A stretch of 17,932 bases of DNA from an uncultured Bacilli bacterium (GCA_934101795.1 CAKORY010000018.1:1-17932), one strand, 5' to 3'; shown: positions 6,972-14,451, numbered from the stretch's first letter. Made by a program: numbers and translations. The notes: generated from the letters alone by a model not told the origin.

Positions 6972-7056
6972 AAAAACGCTGTGAAGCGTTTTTTGCGTGA
7001 GTTAACATCATAAGGTATTAACCTTTGGTAAAATATGAAAAAGAGATGTTGCTCAC
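6967..7056 (-). ncRNA. Predicted minus-strand small RNA (sRNA-C)
   Basis: A consensus promoter at 7091-7063 (minus) puts the start at about 7056, exactly where the first stem begins. GTGAG (RNA 5' end, 7056-7052) pairs with CTCAC (7001-6997). An internal loop CA/TTAA follows, then ACATC (7049-7045) with GATGT (7009-7005). Within lies AAGGT/ACCTT (7025-7021 with 7016-7012). The RNA ends in the 10-bp terminator. Length is about 90 nt. No ORF or Shine-Dalgarno is evident. The stem-internal loop-ACA/TGT design recalls the sRNAs at 10547 and 14687. Confidence 0.65.
6971..6994 (+). terminator. Bidirectional terminator, GTGA loop on the plus strand
   Basis: AAAAAACGCT (6971-6980) and AGCGTTTTTT (6985-6994) form a 10-bp stem closed by GTGA (GNRA type). 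T-runs exist on both strands, so it can end the tex operon on plus and the small RNA at 7056-6967 on minus. Confidence 0.85.
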
Positions 7057-7062
7057 ATATTA

Positions 7063-7091
7063 ATTATAGGTTATATTTATGTAGTTGTCAA
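7063..7091 (-). promoter_or_regulatory. Promoter of sRNA-C
   Basis: On the minus strand TTGACA (7091-7086) and TATAAT (7068-7063) are separated by exactly 17 nt, a full consensus sigma-A promoter. No coding gene lies downstream on that strand before the terminator. Confidence 0.8.
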
Positions 7092-7132
7092 ATGATATGG
7101 CTAAAAAATATATTTTAAGTTAAAAAAATATG

Positions 7133-7141
7133 TGTTATAAT
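7133..7141 (+). promoter_or_regulatory. Extended -10 promoter for the 7166 gene
   Basis: TGTTATAAT is a TGnTATAAT element with a start expected near 7149. The upstream ATG at 7130 would lie within this promoter, which supports the internal ATG at 7166 as the true start. Confidence 0.6.
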
Positions 7142-7165
7142 TTTTATGAAGGGAAGATTTTAGAT

Positions 7166-7816
7166 ATGGAAACAATTTGTAAATATTTTTTATACTTTAT
7201 TATTTATGCTTTTATTGGTTGGTTTATGGAAGTTTGTGTATCTTTATGGAACAAACATAAATTTATTAATAGAGGTTTTTTAATTGGACCTTATTGTCCG
7301 ATTTATGGCTGGGGTTCTATAGCTATTATTTTAGTGGTAGGTAAAAACACAACAGATATTTTGTCAGTATTTTTAAAAGCAATATTAATTTGTTCATTAC
7401 TTGAGTATTTTACTAGTTATTTTATGGAAAAAATATATAATGTTAGATGGTGGGATTATTCAAATAAAAAGTTTAATATTAATGGAAGAATATGTTTGGA
7501 AACTATGGTACCTTTTGGGTTACTTGCTCTTTTAATAATATATGTTGTGCATCCAGCTATAATAGAAATTGTAGGAAAGCTTTCTTCTACGGGTCTAATT
7601 ATGGTTGCTAGTGTAATATTTGTTATTTATTTAATAGATAATATTATATCAACATATATTTTATTTAAAATAAAAGGTAAAATTAAAAGTGAAAGAAAAG
7701 ATAATACGGAAAAGATAAAAAAATATATTGAAAAATGGTTTCAAGAAAATACAATTTTTTATAGAAGAATTAAGAACGCATTTCCTAAATTTGAAATATT
7801 TAGAAAAATAAAGTAA
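7166..7816 (+). CDS. PF06541-type integral membrane protein (putative ABC transporter permease family)
   Basis: The start at 7166 gives 216 residues. It has an AAGGGAAG ribosome site at 7149-7156, and the longer frame from 7130 would begin inside the promoter. Four to five hydrophobic segments are visible. The family signatures are clear: an N-terminal FIGWFMEV helix, NRGFLIGPYCPIYGWG, an EYFTSYFMEKIYNVRWWDYS motif and INGRICLE. The C-terminal 45 residues are basic, cytoplasmic and helical. The family is annotated as a putative type IV ABC-transporter component, but no ATPase gene is adjacent and the function is not established. It is transcribed alone. Confidence 0.85.
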   Translation: METICKYFLYFIIYAFIGWFMEVCVSLWNKHKFINRGFLIGPYCPIYGWGSIAIILVVGKNTTDILSVFLKAILICSLLEYFTSYFMEKIYNVRWWDYSNKKFNINGRICLETMVPFGLLALLIIYVVHPAIIEIVGKLSSTGLIMVASVIFVIYLIDNIISTYILFKIKGKIKSERKDNTEKIKKYIEKWFQENTIFYRRIKNAFPKFEIFRKIK

Positions 7817-7822
7817 TTAATA

Positions 7823-7851
7823 TTTACAAAAGCTTTCTTTAATGGTAGAAT
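7823..7851 (+). promoter_or_regulatory. Promoter of the methyltransferase-like gene
   Basis: TTTACA (7823-7828) and TAGAAT (7846-7851) have a 17-nt spacer, 30 nt before the start codon at 7882. Confidence 0.6.
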
Positions 7852-7881
7852 AATCTACACATTAAGGGGAGTTTTTTATTT

Positions 7882-8643
7882 ATGAATAAAGTTTATGGTT
7901 TTACTAATGAATTTGTTGCAGCTTATCCAGAAATTTATGATTTTGATAATGCTGATGTTTTAAGCATTATTGGTAGTGGAGATCAGTATTTTACCGCTAT
8001 GCTTGCTGGAGCTAAAAATGTTACTGTGTTTGATTTAAATGTTAATGCTTGGTATCATTTTGTTTTGAAATATACAGCGATTAAGTATTTGAATTTTGAT
8101 GAGTTTAAAAAATTTTTTATTACTGATAATTTAAATAATATTAGATTGTATTTTAAGATTAGAGAACATTTGCCATATAATGTGAGAAGATTTTTTGATA
8201 TGGTTAGAGTAACAAGAATGAAGTTTTCTAGTATTAAGATTAAATCTTGTTTTTTGGATTCTTTTAAAGAAGATGATTATATTAAAATGCTTCCTTATTT
8301 AAATGAAGTTAATTATTATAAATTGCAAAACATTCTTAACCATACTAGTTTACCTAATTGTATTATTAGTGATTTTACTGATATAGCACTTGGAAATGAA
8401 AGAAAAAATTATGATTTACTTTTGTTATCTAATATTTATCATTGGATGGATTTAAGTCCAATAAATTTTAAATGTTTACTTGATAGGTTTGATTCATGTT
8501 TTATTCAAGCTTTGTATTCTTGGTCATATTTTGGTGATATTAAAGATTTTAAAGATTTGAATTTTAAACTTGATCTTGTGCCAGCAGTTAAACCAACTGA
8601 ATTTAATCAAGGACATAATTATGTTTTAACATATAAAAAATAA
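7882..8643 (+). CDS. SAM-dependent methyltransferase-like protein (DUF3419-like)
   Basis: The protein has 253 residues with no signal peptide or membrane segment. Residues 26-52 (VLSIIGSGDQYFTAMLAGAKNVTVFDLN) form a Rossmann methyltransferase motif I, with a GSGD loop and the acidic end of strand 2 (FDLN). YDLLLLSNIYHWMD near 175 matches motif IV/post-IV of class I enzymes. The layout resembles DUF3419 proteins related to BtaA, but the substrate cannot be told from sequence. AAGGGGA at 7864-7870 gives the start. It has its own promoter, 66 nt after the preceding stop. Confidence 0.75.
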   Translation: MNKVYGFTNEFVAAYPEIYDFDNADVLSIIGSGDQYFTAMLAGAKNVTVFDLNVNAWYHFVLKYTAIKYLNFDEFKKFFITDNLNNIRLYFKIREHLPYNVRRFFDMVRVTRMKFSSIKIKSCFLDSFKEDDYIKMLPYLNEVNYYKLQNILNHTSLPNCIISDFTDIALGNERKNYDLLLLSNIYHWMDLSPINFKCLLDRFDSCFIQALYSWSYFGDIKDFKDLNFKLDLVPAVKPTEFNQGHNYVLTYKK

Positions 8644-8657
8644 AATGAAGTAAATTA

Positions 8658-8686
8658 TTGAAATTTATTAATTTAGATAATATAAT
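8658..8686 (+). promoter_or_regulatory. Promoter of murD
   Basis: TTGAAA (8658-8663) and TATAAT (8681-8686) have a 17-nt spacer, 18 nt before the ATG. Confidence 0.7.
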
Positions 8687-8703
8687 TAAATAGGTGAGAT
8701 ATT

Positions 8704-10041
8704 ATGTATGAAAATAAAAAAATATTAATTTTAGGTGCTGCGAAAAGTGGTATTGCGGTTGCTAAATTATTGGCTGGTAAAAATAATAAAATTGTTTTGA
8801 CTGATTTAAATGAAATTAAAGAAGATGTTAAAAAAGAATTAGAAAATATTGGTGTAAAAATAGTTATAACTGATAATCAATTAGATTTATTAGATGATTC
8901 ATGGGATTTAATAATTAAAAATCCTGCGATTATGTCAACAAGTCCTTTGATAAAAAAATGTGAAGATTTAAATTTACGTGTTGAAAATGAAATGGAAGTT
9001 GCTTATCATTTTTTGCCAAAAGATATTAAAATTATTGGTGTTACTGGTTCTAATGGTAAAACTACCACTACAACTATGATATATAATATGTTAAAATTAT
9101 CTGGAAATAATGTAGTTTTAGGGGGAAATATTGGAATACCACTTACTGATTTACTTGATACTATAAAAAGTGGAGATATTTTACTTTTAGAGATAAGTGA
9201 TCATCAATTATGTGATCTTCATGATTTTAAAACGGATATAAGTGTTCTTACTAATATTTGTCCGACACATTTGGATTATCATGGTACTTATGAACATTAT
9301 ATGCTCACTAAGAAAAAAATATTTAATAATCATACTGATAAAGAAATAGCTATTATTAATAAAGATAATGAAGATGCATGTAGAGTAAGTAGTGATGTAA
9401 AGTCAAATAAAAATTATTTTAGTAGAAAGGATACTTCTTGTAAAGCATATTTTAAAGATGGATATATTTATTTAGATAATGAAAGAATTTTAGATGCAAA
9501 TGATATAGCTGTACCTGGAGAACATAATATAGAAAATGTAATGGCAGCTTTAATTGTGTGTAGTTATTATAGGATGGATATAGATAAAATAAAGGAATTT
9601 TTGAAAAATTTTGGTGGAGTGGAACATCGTTTGGAATTTGTAAGAGCTATAAATGGTGTTAAATATTATAATGATAGTAAGTCTACTAATCCAACTTCAA
9701 CAATTACTGCTTTAAAAACTTTTGATAAAAATGTACATTTAATTCTTGGAGGATTAGATAGAAATCAAGACTATCATGAACTTGATGATTATATGAAAAA
9801 TGTTGTGTATATTTATGCTATTGGTGGAACTACGGATATGGTAGGGGAATATGCTAAAGAACTTGGTATTCCTTGTTATAAAGGGTATACTTTGGATAAA
9901 GCAATGAAGTTTTTAGAAACTAATGTAAATAGTGGTGATATTGTACTTCTTTCACCCGGTTCATCAAGTCAAGACCAATATCCTCATTTTGAAGATAGAG
10001 GTAATGAATTTAAAAGTATTGTTAATAAAATAAAGGCATAA
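8704..10041 (+). CDS. murD: UDP-N-acetylmuramoyl-L-alanine--D-glutamate ligase
   Basis: The 445-residue cytoplasmic Mur ligase adds D-glutamate to UDP-MurNAc-L-Ala in peptidoglycan precursor synthesis. The N-terminal UMAG-binding Rossmann domain begins ILILGAAKSG. The ATP P-loop GVTGSNGKTTT is at 112-122, the metal and ATP region includes LLEISDHQL and THLDYHG, and the C-terminal domain contains HRLEFV, DSKSTNP and LSPGSSSQDQ. The length and all Mur signatures are normal. The SD-like AGGTGAG lies about 6 nt before the ATG. It is monocistronic, with its own promoter and terminator, rather than in a dcw cluster. Its presence shows that the organism makes a cell wall. Confidence 0.97.
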   Translation: MYENKKILILGAAKSGIAVAKLLAGKNNKIVLTDLNEIKEDVKKELENIGVKIVITDNQLDLLDDSWDLIIKNPAIMSTSPLIKKCEDLNLRVENEMEVAYHFLPKDIKIIGVTGSNGKTTTTTMIYNMLKLSGNNVVLGGNIGIPLTDLLDTIKSGDILLLEISDHQLCDLHDFKTDISVLTNICPTHLDYHGTYEHYMLTKKKIFNNHTDKEIAIINKDNEDACRVSSDVKSNKNYFSRKDTSCKAYFKDGYIYLDNERILDANDIAVPGEHNIENVMAALIVCSYYRMDIDKIKEFLKNFGGVEHRLEFVRAINGVKYYNDSKSTNPTSTITALKTFDKNVHLILGGLDRNQDYHELDDYMKNVVYIYAIGGTTDMVGEYAKELGIPCYKGYTLDKAMKFLETNVNSGDIVLLSPGSSSQDQYPHFEDRGNEFKSIVNKIKA

Positions 10042-10067
10042 AACTTTTTGGAGTTTTATGCTTTTTT
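10036..10067 (+). terminator. Terminator of murD
   Basis: GCATAAAACT (10036-10045) pairs perfectly with AGTTTTATGC (10052-10061) around a 6-nt loop, followed by TTTTTT. The murD stop codon lies in the ascending arm. Confidence 0.9.
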
Positions 10068-10256
10068 AACCATGCTTGACAAATGCTTTTTTTGTAAAGG
10101 TATAAGATAGTAGTTTGTGAGTAGAAGATTATCTCGATTATAAAATAATTTTCCGCATTTATTAGTTAAATTGTATGATTTTTTTGGTGGCTAAGGATAG
10201 CTTGCAATTTATTGACATAATAATGTTTATTTTATTTATAAAAATGTTTCAAAATG
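10068..10256. other. Intergenic stretch without an assignable gene
   Basis: No coding frame with a ribosome site is seen here. A TTGACA at 10076-10081 is followed by TATAAG at 10101-10106, but the 19-nt spacing is poor, so a transcript from it is doubtful. AAATTG near 10167 and CAATTT near 10205 can pair around an inner GCTA/TAGC hairpin, without a clear terminator. The stretch leads into the better promoter at 10257. Confidence 0.4.
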
Positions 10257-10285
10257 TTTACTTAATGTTATGTTTTTGATATAAT
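10257..10285 (+). promoter_or_regulatory. Plus-strand promoter of a short structured transcript
   Basis: TTTACT (10257-10262), a 17-nt spacer and TATAAT (10280-10285) with an upstream TG form a strong extended promoter. The start is expected near 10292. The next large gene begins more than 300 nt further on, after another promoter, so this one serves a short RNA or peptide mRNA. Confidence 0.7.
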
Positions 10286-10316
10286 TTATTCAGGAAATAT
10301 TTGATTGCTGATGTTG

Positions 10317-10373
10317 CCTATCTACTTTTTTCATATCTCCTCTCTGTGGGGTTTATGGTAAAGGGTAGAAAGG
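10317..10373 (+). promoter_or_regulatory. Long leader hairpin sequestering a Shine-Dalgarno sequence
   Basis: CCT-A-TCTAC (10317-10325) pairs with GTAGA-A-AGG (10365-10373) across one A-A mismatch. It continues through T-G and T-A pairs to 10330/10360, then CATA (10332-10335)/TATG (10354-10357) and CCTC (10339-10342)/GGGG (10348-10351) with a 5-nt loop. The 3' arm covers part of the AAAGGAGG at 10369-10376, so translation would be held down until the hairpin opens. Hidden ribosome sites of this type are typical of type I toxin mRNAs and of leader-controlled peptides. Confidence 0.6.
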
Positions 10374-10395
10374 AGGTCTGTGAGTAATAGAAAAA

Positions 10396-10491
10396 ATGAA
10401 AGCATTTTTAAAGAAGATTATTTCTTCATTAAAAAAATGTTCACTTGTTACAATAATTGTACAAGTAAACATAAACTCTTATAAAAGGTAA
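10396..10491 (+). CDS. Possible short hydrophobic/basic peptide (31 aa)
   Basis: The ATG at 10396 opens a 31-codon frame. The peptide is basic at the N-terminus (MKAFLKKIISSLKK) with a hydrophobic stretch (CSLVTIIVQV) near residues 15-24, plausible as a membrane-active peptide. The weak point is the ribosome site: AAAGGAGG (10369-10376) is 19 nt away. A competing frame begins with GTG at 10380, only 3 nt after the SD, and encodes 34 polar residues ending at 10484. The predicted antisense RNA (10547-10431) overlaps the 3' two thirds. No match to a named toxin family is recognised, and the region may be non-coding. Confidence 0.3.
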   Translation: MKAFLKKIISSLKKCSLVTIIVQVNINSYKR

Positions 10492-10547
10492 CACTCAGCA
10501 TACTAAAGTCAAATGTTTCCTTTTTTATATGAAGGAGTTCTTCATAT
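10431..10547 (-). ncRNA. Predicted minus-strand small RNA (sRNA-A)
   Basis: Transcription should start near 10547. The RNA begins with a 9-bp hairpin (10548-10540 with 10534-10526). The core follows: AAAAGG (10524-10519), a 1x1 mismatch, AACA (10517-10514), a 20-nt loop, TGTT (10493-10490) and CCTTTT (10488-10483). A terminator hairpin (ACTTGT, 10466-10461, with ACAAGT, 10448-10443) and a 7-T run at 10437-10431 end it. Length is about 117 nt. It is homologous to the sRNA at 14687. No ORF is evident. Its 3' half is antisense to the short plus-strand transcript. Confidence 0.7.
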
Positions 10548-10553
10548 ACTTGT

Positions 10554-10582
10554 ATAATACCATAAATTATTGCTTTTTTCAA
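10554..10582 (-). promoter_or_regulatory. Promoter of sRNA-A
   Basis: On the minus strand TTGAAA (10582-10577), a 17-nt spacer and TATTAT (10559-10554). It overlaps the divergent promoter of the 10619 operon, so the two may compete for polymerase. Confidence 0.7.
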
Positions 10583-10597
10583 TATTTTTGATATAAT
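10570..10597 (+). promoter_or_regulatory. Promoter of the undecaprenyl-phosphate operon
   Basis: TTGCTT (10570-10575), a 16-nt spacer and TATAAT (10592-10597) with the TG of an extended -10. It shares sequence with the divergent sRNA-A promoter. Confidence 0.65.
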
Positions 10598-10618
10598 TTA
10601 ATAGGTGATAGATAAATT

Positions 10619-11512
10619 ATGAAGTATTTAATTAATGCGTTTTGGGGATTTTGTATGGCACTTGCTGATAGTGTTCCAGGCGTAAGTGGAGGAACTATTG
10701 CATTTATTTTAGGTTTTTATGATAAATTTATAAACGCTTTGAATGATGTTTTTTATGGAGATTTTGCTAAAAAGAAAAGTGCACTTTGGTTTTTATTTAA
10801 ACTTGGTACTGGTTGGGTTGTAGGTGTTGGTCTTGCAACTTTGGTACTTACAAGTTTATTTGAAAGTAAGATATATGCTGTTAGTTCGTTATTTTTAGGT
10901 TTTATTATATTTTCAATACCATTAATTATAAAAGAAGAAAAAGATAATTTAAAAGGAAATTATAAGAATATTATATTTTCTATAATTGGAATATTAGTAG
11001 TTTCTTTAATTACTTATTTTAATCCAATGACTGGTGGTTCTGGGGTTAATATTGCAAATTTAAATTTTGGCCTTGTTTTATATATAATAGTTGCTGGTAT
11101 GATTGCTATTAGTGCAATGGTTTTACCTGGTATATCTGGTTCAACACTATTACTTATTTTTGGATTATATATTCCAATTATTAATGGAATTAAAGAATTT
11201 TTGCATTTTAATTTTACTTATTTTCCTGCACTTTTCTGTTTTGGTATTGGTATTTTACTTGGTATTGCTTTAGTTATTAAATTAATTAAACACGCTTTGG
11301 ATAAGCATCGTAGTGCTACAGTGTATTTGATTATTGGCTTAATGATTGGCTCATTATATGCTATTATTATGGGACCAACGACTTTAGAAGTTCCTAAGGA
11401 TGCAATGAGTTTTGAAACATTTAACGTTTTATTCTTTATAATTGGTGGTCTAGTTATAATGGGGCTTGAAAAAGTTAAGAAAATATTAGAAAAAAAACAT
11501 ATTGAAGGTTAA
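10619..11512 (+). CDS. popT: DUF368 family polyprenyl-phosphate transporter
   Basis: The 297-residue polytopic membrane protein has about eight to nine hydrophobic segments. The two repeat signatures of DUF368 are visible, ADSVPGVSGGT at 16-26 and LPGISGST at 169-176, each at the start of a helical hairpin. DUF368 proteins (PopT) were shown to return undecaprenyl phosphate to the cytoplasmic face of the membrane, restoring the lipid carrier for wall synthesis. AGGTGAT at 10603-10609 sets the start. The next gene begins 4 nt after the stop. The neighbours, a PAP2 phosphatase and a DgkA-type kinase, both act on or near C55 lipids, which fits this assignment. Confidence 0.9.
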   Translation: MKYLINAFWGFCMALADSVPGVSGGTIAFILGFYDKFINALNDVFYGDFAKKKSALWFLFKLGTGWVVGVGLATLVLTSLFESKIYAVSSLFLGFIIFSIPLIIKEEKDNLKGNYKNIIFSIIGILVVSLITYFNPMTGGSGVNIANLNFGLVLYIIVAGMIAISAMVLPGISGSTLLLIFGLYIPIINGIKEFLHFNFTYFPALFCFGIGILLGIALVIKLIKHALDKHRSATVYLIIGLMIGSLYAIIMGPTTLEVPKDAMSFETFNVLFFIIGGLVIMGLEKVKKILEKKHIEG

Positions 11513-11516
11513 GTTT

Positions 11517-12128
11517 ATGAAGAAGTTTAGAATATTTATTGTTTGTTTATGTTTATTACTCTTTAGTGTAATTTTATTTAATGTTTGTAAATATGGAGTT
11601 TTAGATATTGATAATAATGTTTATAATTTTATATCTAAAAATATTATGAATGATACTCTTTCATCAATACTTAAATGTGTTACTCATTTAGGTGGTGTAG
11701 CATTTATTGTTTTGCTTGGTGTTTTGTGTTTTATGTTTTGTAAGAAAAATAGGTGGTTTATTACTTTTGATTTAGTAGGATGTACAGTTATTAATCAAAC
11801 AATAAAACATATAGTTAGAAGACCTAGACCTAATGTACTTAGATTGGTTGAAGAAAGTGGTTATAGCTTTCCTTCAGGTCATTCTATGATTAGTGTAGCT
11901 TTTTATGGTTTAGTAATTTATCTTGTTTATAAAAACATTAATAATAAATATTTGAAATGGACTTTAATTTCTTTATTAAGTTTACTTATTTTAACAATTG
12001 GTTTTAGTAGAATTTATGTTGGTGTTCATTATTTTACTGATGTTGTTGGTGGATTTTTCCTTGCTCTTGCATATTTAATTGTTTATATTTACATATATAA
12101 TAAAAAGGTGATAAAAAATGAAAAGTGA
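11517..12128 (+). CDS. PAP2-family membrane phosphatase, likely undecaprenyl-diphosphate phosphatase
   Basis: The frame is open from a TTG at 11502, but ATG 11517 is preferred. It follows the upstream stop by 4 nt and has AAGG at 11505-11508; this gives 203 residues. There are six hydrophobic segments. The three phosphatase motifs are complete: K97-x6-R104-P105, P119-S-G-H122 and S164-R-x5-H171, where His122 and His171 are the expected catalytic residues. Enzymes of this type (BcrC/PgpB) remove a phosphate from undecaprenyl diphosphate on the outer face. Phosphatidylglycerol-phosphate or other lipid phosphates remain possible. It ends with TGA directly followed by TAG and overlaps the next gene by 11 nt. 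Confidence 0.92.
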   Translation: MKKFRIFIVCLCLLLFSVILFNVCKYGVLDIDNNVYNFISKNIMNDTLSSILKCVTHLGGVAFIVLLGVLCFMFCKKNRWFITFDLVGCTVINQTIKHIVRRPRPNVLRLVEESGYSFPSGHSMISVAFYGLVIYLVYKNINNKYLKWTLISLLSLLILTIGFSRIYVGVHYFTDVVGGFFLALAYLIVYIYIYNKKVIKNEK

Positions 12129-12480
12129 TAGTTTAATAAGTAGTTTTGGTTATGCTATAGATGGAATAAAAAAAGCTTTTAAGACTGAAAGAAACTTGAA
12201 AGTACATACTTTAGCTATGGTTTTAGTTGTTATTTTAGGTTTTATTCTTAAATTAGCTATATGGGAATGGGTAACATGTATTATACTTTTTGCTTTAGTA
12301 ATTGGGGCAGAACTTTTTAATACATCAATTGAAGAAGTGGTTAATTTGTTATCTCCGGAGATAAGAGTGCATGCTAAATATGCGAAAGATATTGCTGCAG
12401 GTGCTGTTTTAGTATTTGCTCTTGCATCTGCGATTGTTGGAGTTATAATATTTTTGCCTAAAATTATTAGTTTGTTTTAA
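12118..12480 (+). CDS. dgkA: DgkA-type undecaprenol/diacylglycerol kinase
   Basis: The 120-residue integral membrane kinase has three transmembrane helices and an N-terminal amphipathic helix. Conserved residues are in F21KTERN26, the GAELFNTSIE motif (63-72, Glu72) and AKDIAAGAVLV (89-99, Asp91). Gram-positive members phosphorylate undecaprenol as well as diacylglycerol, giving another route to C55-P. AAGGTGAT lies just before the ATG within the end of the phosphatase gene. A coupled operon of flippase, phosphatase and kinase supports the undecaprenol substrate. Confidence 0.93.
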   Translation: MKSDSLISSFGYAIDGIKKAFKTERNLKVHTLAMVLVVILGFILKLAIWEWVTCIILFALVIGAELFNTSIEEVVNLLSPEIRVHAKYAKDIAAGAVLVFALASAIVGVIIFLPKIISLF

Positions 12481-12513
12481 AAAATGTAATGGAATTTATC
12501 CATTACATTTTTA
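12481..12513. terminator. Bidirectional terminator between dgkA and uvrB
   Basis: AAAATGTAATGG (12481-12492) pairs with CCATTACATTTT (12500-12511) around a 7-nt loop. There are T-runs in both directions, and the convergent genes stop on either side. Confidence 0.85.
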
Positions 12514-14451
12514 TATGCCTTTAAGTTCAAAATAAATATCTCTTAGTTCCATTGCTCTTTCAAAATCCATGGCTGCTGCTGCTTCACGCATTTCTTTTTC
12601 AATTTGTTCAATTTGCAATGCTCTTTCTTTCTTAGATAGTTTAGGTTTTTTGCCAGTTACTTCATTGGTTACAACTTCTTTGATATCTTTAATAATTGTT
12701 TTTGGTATTATACCATGAACTTTATTATATTCTTCTTGAATAGCGCGTCTTCTTTGTGTTTCTGTAATTGCTTCATTCATGGAGTCACTATATGTATCTG
12801 CATACATAATTACTTTACCATTTTGATTTCTAGCAGCTCTTCCAATGGTTTGAATTAAACTACGTGTACTTCGAAGGAAACCTTGTTTATCAGCATCTAG
12901 TATACATATTAAGCTTACTTCTGGTATATCTAAGCCTTCACGTAAAAGGTTAATACCTACAATACAATCATAAACACCACTTCGTAAATCGTGAATGATT
13001 TTAAGCCTTTCAAGTGTTTTAACTTCACTATGTAAATATGCAACTTTGATATTCATTTCTTTTAAATAATTTGTTAGTTCTTCACTCATTCTAATTGTTA
13101 GGGTAGTAATTAATACTCTTTCATTTTTCTTGATTCTATCATTTATTTCATTTATGATATCATCGATTTGTCCTTCGGATTTACGAACTTCAATGATTGG
13201 GTCAAGTAATCCAGTTGGTCTAATTATTTGTTCTACAAATTTGTTGTTTGTCTTTTCAAGTTCATAATCTCCGGGGGTTGCTGAAACATAAATTGCTTGA
13301 TTAATTTTTTCTTCAAATTCTTCAAATTTAAGTGGTCTATTGTCTAAAGCACTTGGAAGTCTAAAACCATAATCCACTAAAGTTTGTTTTCGCATTCTAT
13401 CACCATTATACATGGCTCTTACTTGTGGTAAAGTAACGTGAGACTCATCTACTACAAGTAAAAAATCTTTTGGAAAAAAATCTATTAAACATGATGGTGT
13501 TTCTCCTGGGCCTCTTAAAGCTAAATGTCTTGAATAGTTTTCAACACCATTACAAAAGCCAGTTTCTCTTAGCATTTCTAAATCGTAATTAGTTCTTTCA
13601 CGTAGTCTTTGTTCTTCGATTAATTTATTTTCACTTTTTAATACTTCGAGTCTTTCTTTTAATTCTGCTTCAATTCTATTACATGCTTCGTCTAATTTTT
13701 CTTTACTTGTAACAAAGTGAGATGCTGGTGATATGGTAACTGATTTTTTGCTTTGTGATATAGCTCCAGTAAGTGGGTCAAATGTACAAATTTCTTCGAC
13801 TATGTCATCTTCTAAAATGATTCTAATACCACTTACTTTTTCATTAACAGGAATAATATCTATGTTGTTTCCTCTGGCTCTGAATGTTCCACGATGAAAA
13901 TCTAAATCATTTCTTTCATAAGTCATATCAACAAGTCTATTTAGTATTTTACCTCTAGATATTTTGTCGCCAATAGTTAATATTAACATATTTTTTTCAT
14001 ATTCTTCTTTTTCACCAATACCATAAATACATGATACTGAGGCAACTACTATAACATCTTTATAATTAATAAGGGCACTTGTTGCAGCATGCCTTAATTC
14101 ATCAATTTCATCATTTATTGATGAATCTTTTTCTATATAGGTATCACTACTTGGAACATAAGCTTCTGGTTGATAATAATCGTAGTATGAAACAAAATAT
14201 TCTACATGATTATTTGGAAAAAATTCTTTTAATTCTGCATAAAGTTGACCAGCTAACGTTTTATTATGTGCTAAAACTAAGGTAGGTTTGTTAGTTTCAG
14301 CTATTACATTTGCTATTGTAAAAGTTTTACCTGTACCTGTTGCACCTAATAATACTTGTTCTTTTTTGCCTTCATTTATACCTTCTACTAATTCTTTAAT
14401 AGCTTCTGGTTGGTCACCACTAGGTTTATATTTACTTATAAGTTCAAACAT
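12511..14451 (-). CDS. uvrB: Excinuclease ABC subunit B
   Basis: The 646-residue DNA damage-recognition helicase of nucleotide excision repair works with UvrA and UvrC. The Walker A motif GATGTGKT is at 36-43. The damage-verifying beta-hairpin follows in YYDYYQPEAYVP (about 89-100). Walker B/DEAD-like VVDESH and the GFRLPSALDNRPL segment sit in the middle, and helicase motifs V and VI (GINLLREGLDIPE and QTIGRAARN) in the second half. A C-terminal UVR domain (about 612-645) contacts UvrC. The length is normal. uvrA is not adjacent, at least within this window. It is the only large minus-strand gene, with its own promoter. Confidence 0.98.
   Translation of the reverse strand: MFELISKYKPSGDQPEAIKELVEGINEGKKEQVLLGATGTGKTFTIANVIAETNKPTLVLAHNKTLAGQLYAELKEFFPNNHVEYFVSYYDYYQPEAYVPSSDTYIEKDSSINDEIDELRHAATSALINYKDVIVVASVSCIYGIGEKEEYEKNMLILTIGDKISRGKILNRLVDMTYERNDLDFHRGTFRARGNNIDIIPVNEKVSGIRIILEDDIVEEICTFDPLTGAISQSKKSVTISPASHFVTSKEKLDEACNRIEAELKERLEVLKSENKLIEEQRLRERTNYDLEMLRETGFCNGVENYSRHLALRGPGETPSCLIDFFPKDFLLVVDESHVTLPQVRAMYNGDRMRKQTLVDYGFRLPSALDNRPLKFEEFEEKINQAIYVSATPGDYELEKTNNKFVEQIIRPTGLLDPIIEVRKSEGQIDDIINEINDRIKKNERVLITTLTIRMSEELTNYLKEMNIKVAYLHSEVKTLERLKIIHDLRSGVYDCIVGINLLREGLDIPEVSLICILDADKQGFLRSTRSLIQTIGRAARNQNGKVIMYADTYSDSMNEAITETQRRRAIQEEYNKVHGIIPKTIIKDIKEVVTNEVTGKKPKLSKKERALQIEQIEKEMREAAAAMDFERAMELRDIYFELKGI

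Noticed and set aside
10286..10440. 6S RNA, tmRNA, SRP RNA or a known riboswitch in the long intergenic region
   Set aside because: None of the diagnostic conserved sequences of these RNAs could be found, and the leader hairpin is better explained as covering a Shine-Dalgarno sequence.
12126..12131. TGA followed by TAG at the end of the PAP2 gene as a sign of TGA recoding
   Set aside because: Trp is encoded by TGG throughout and no gene contains an in-frame TGA, so the standard code is the simpler reading.
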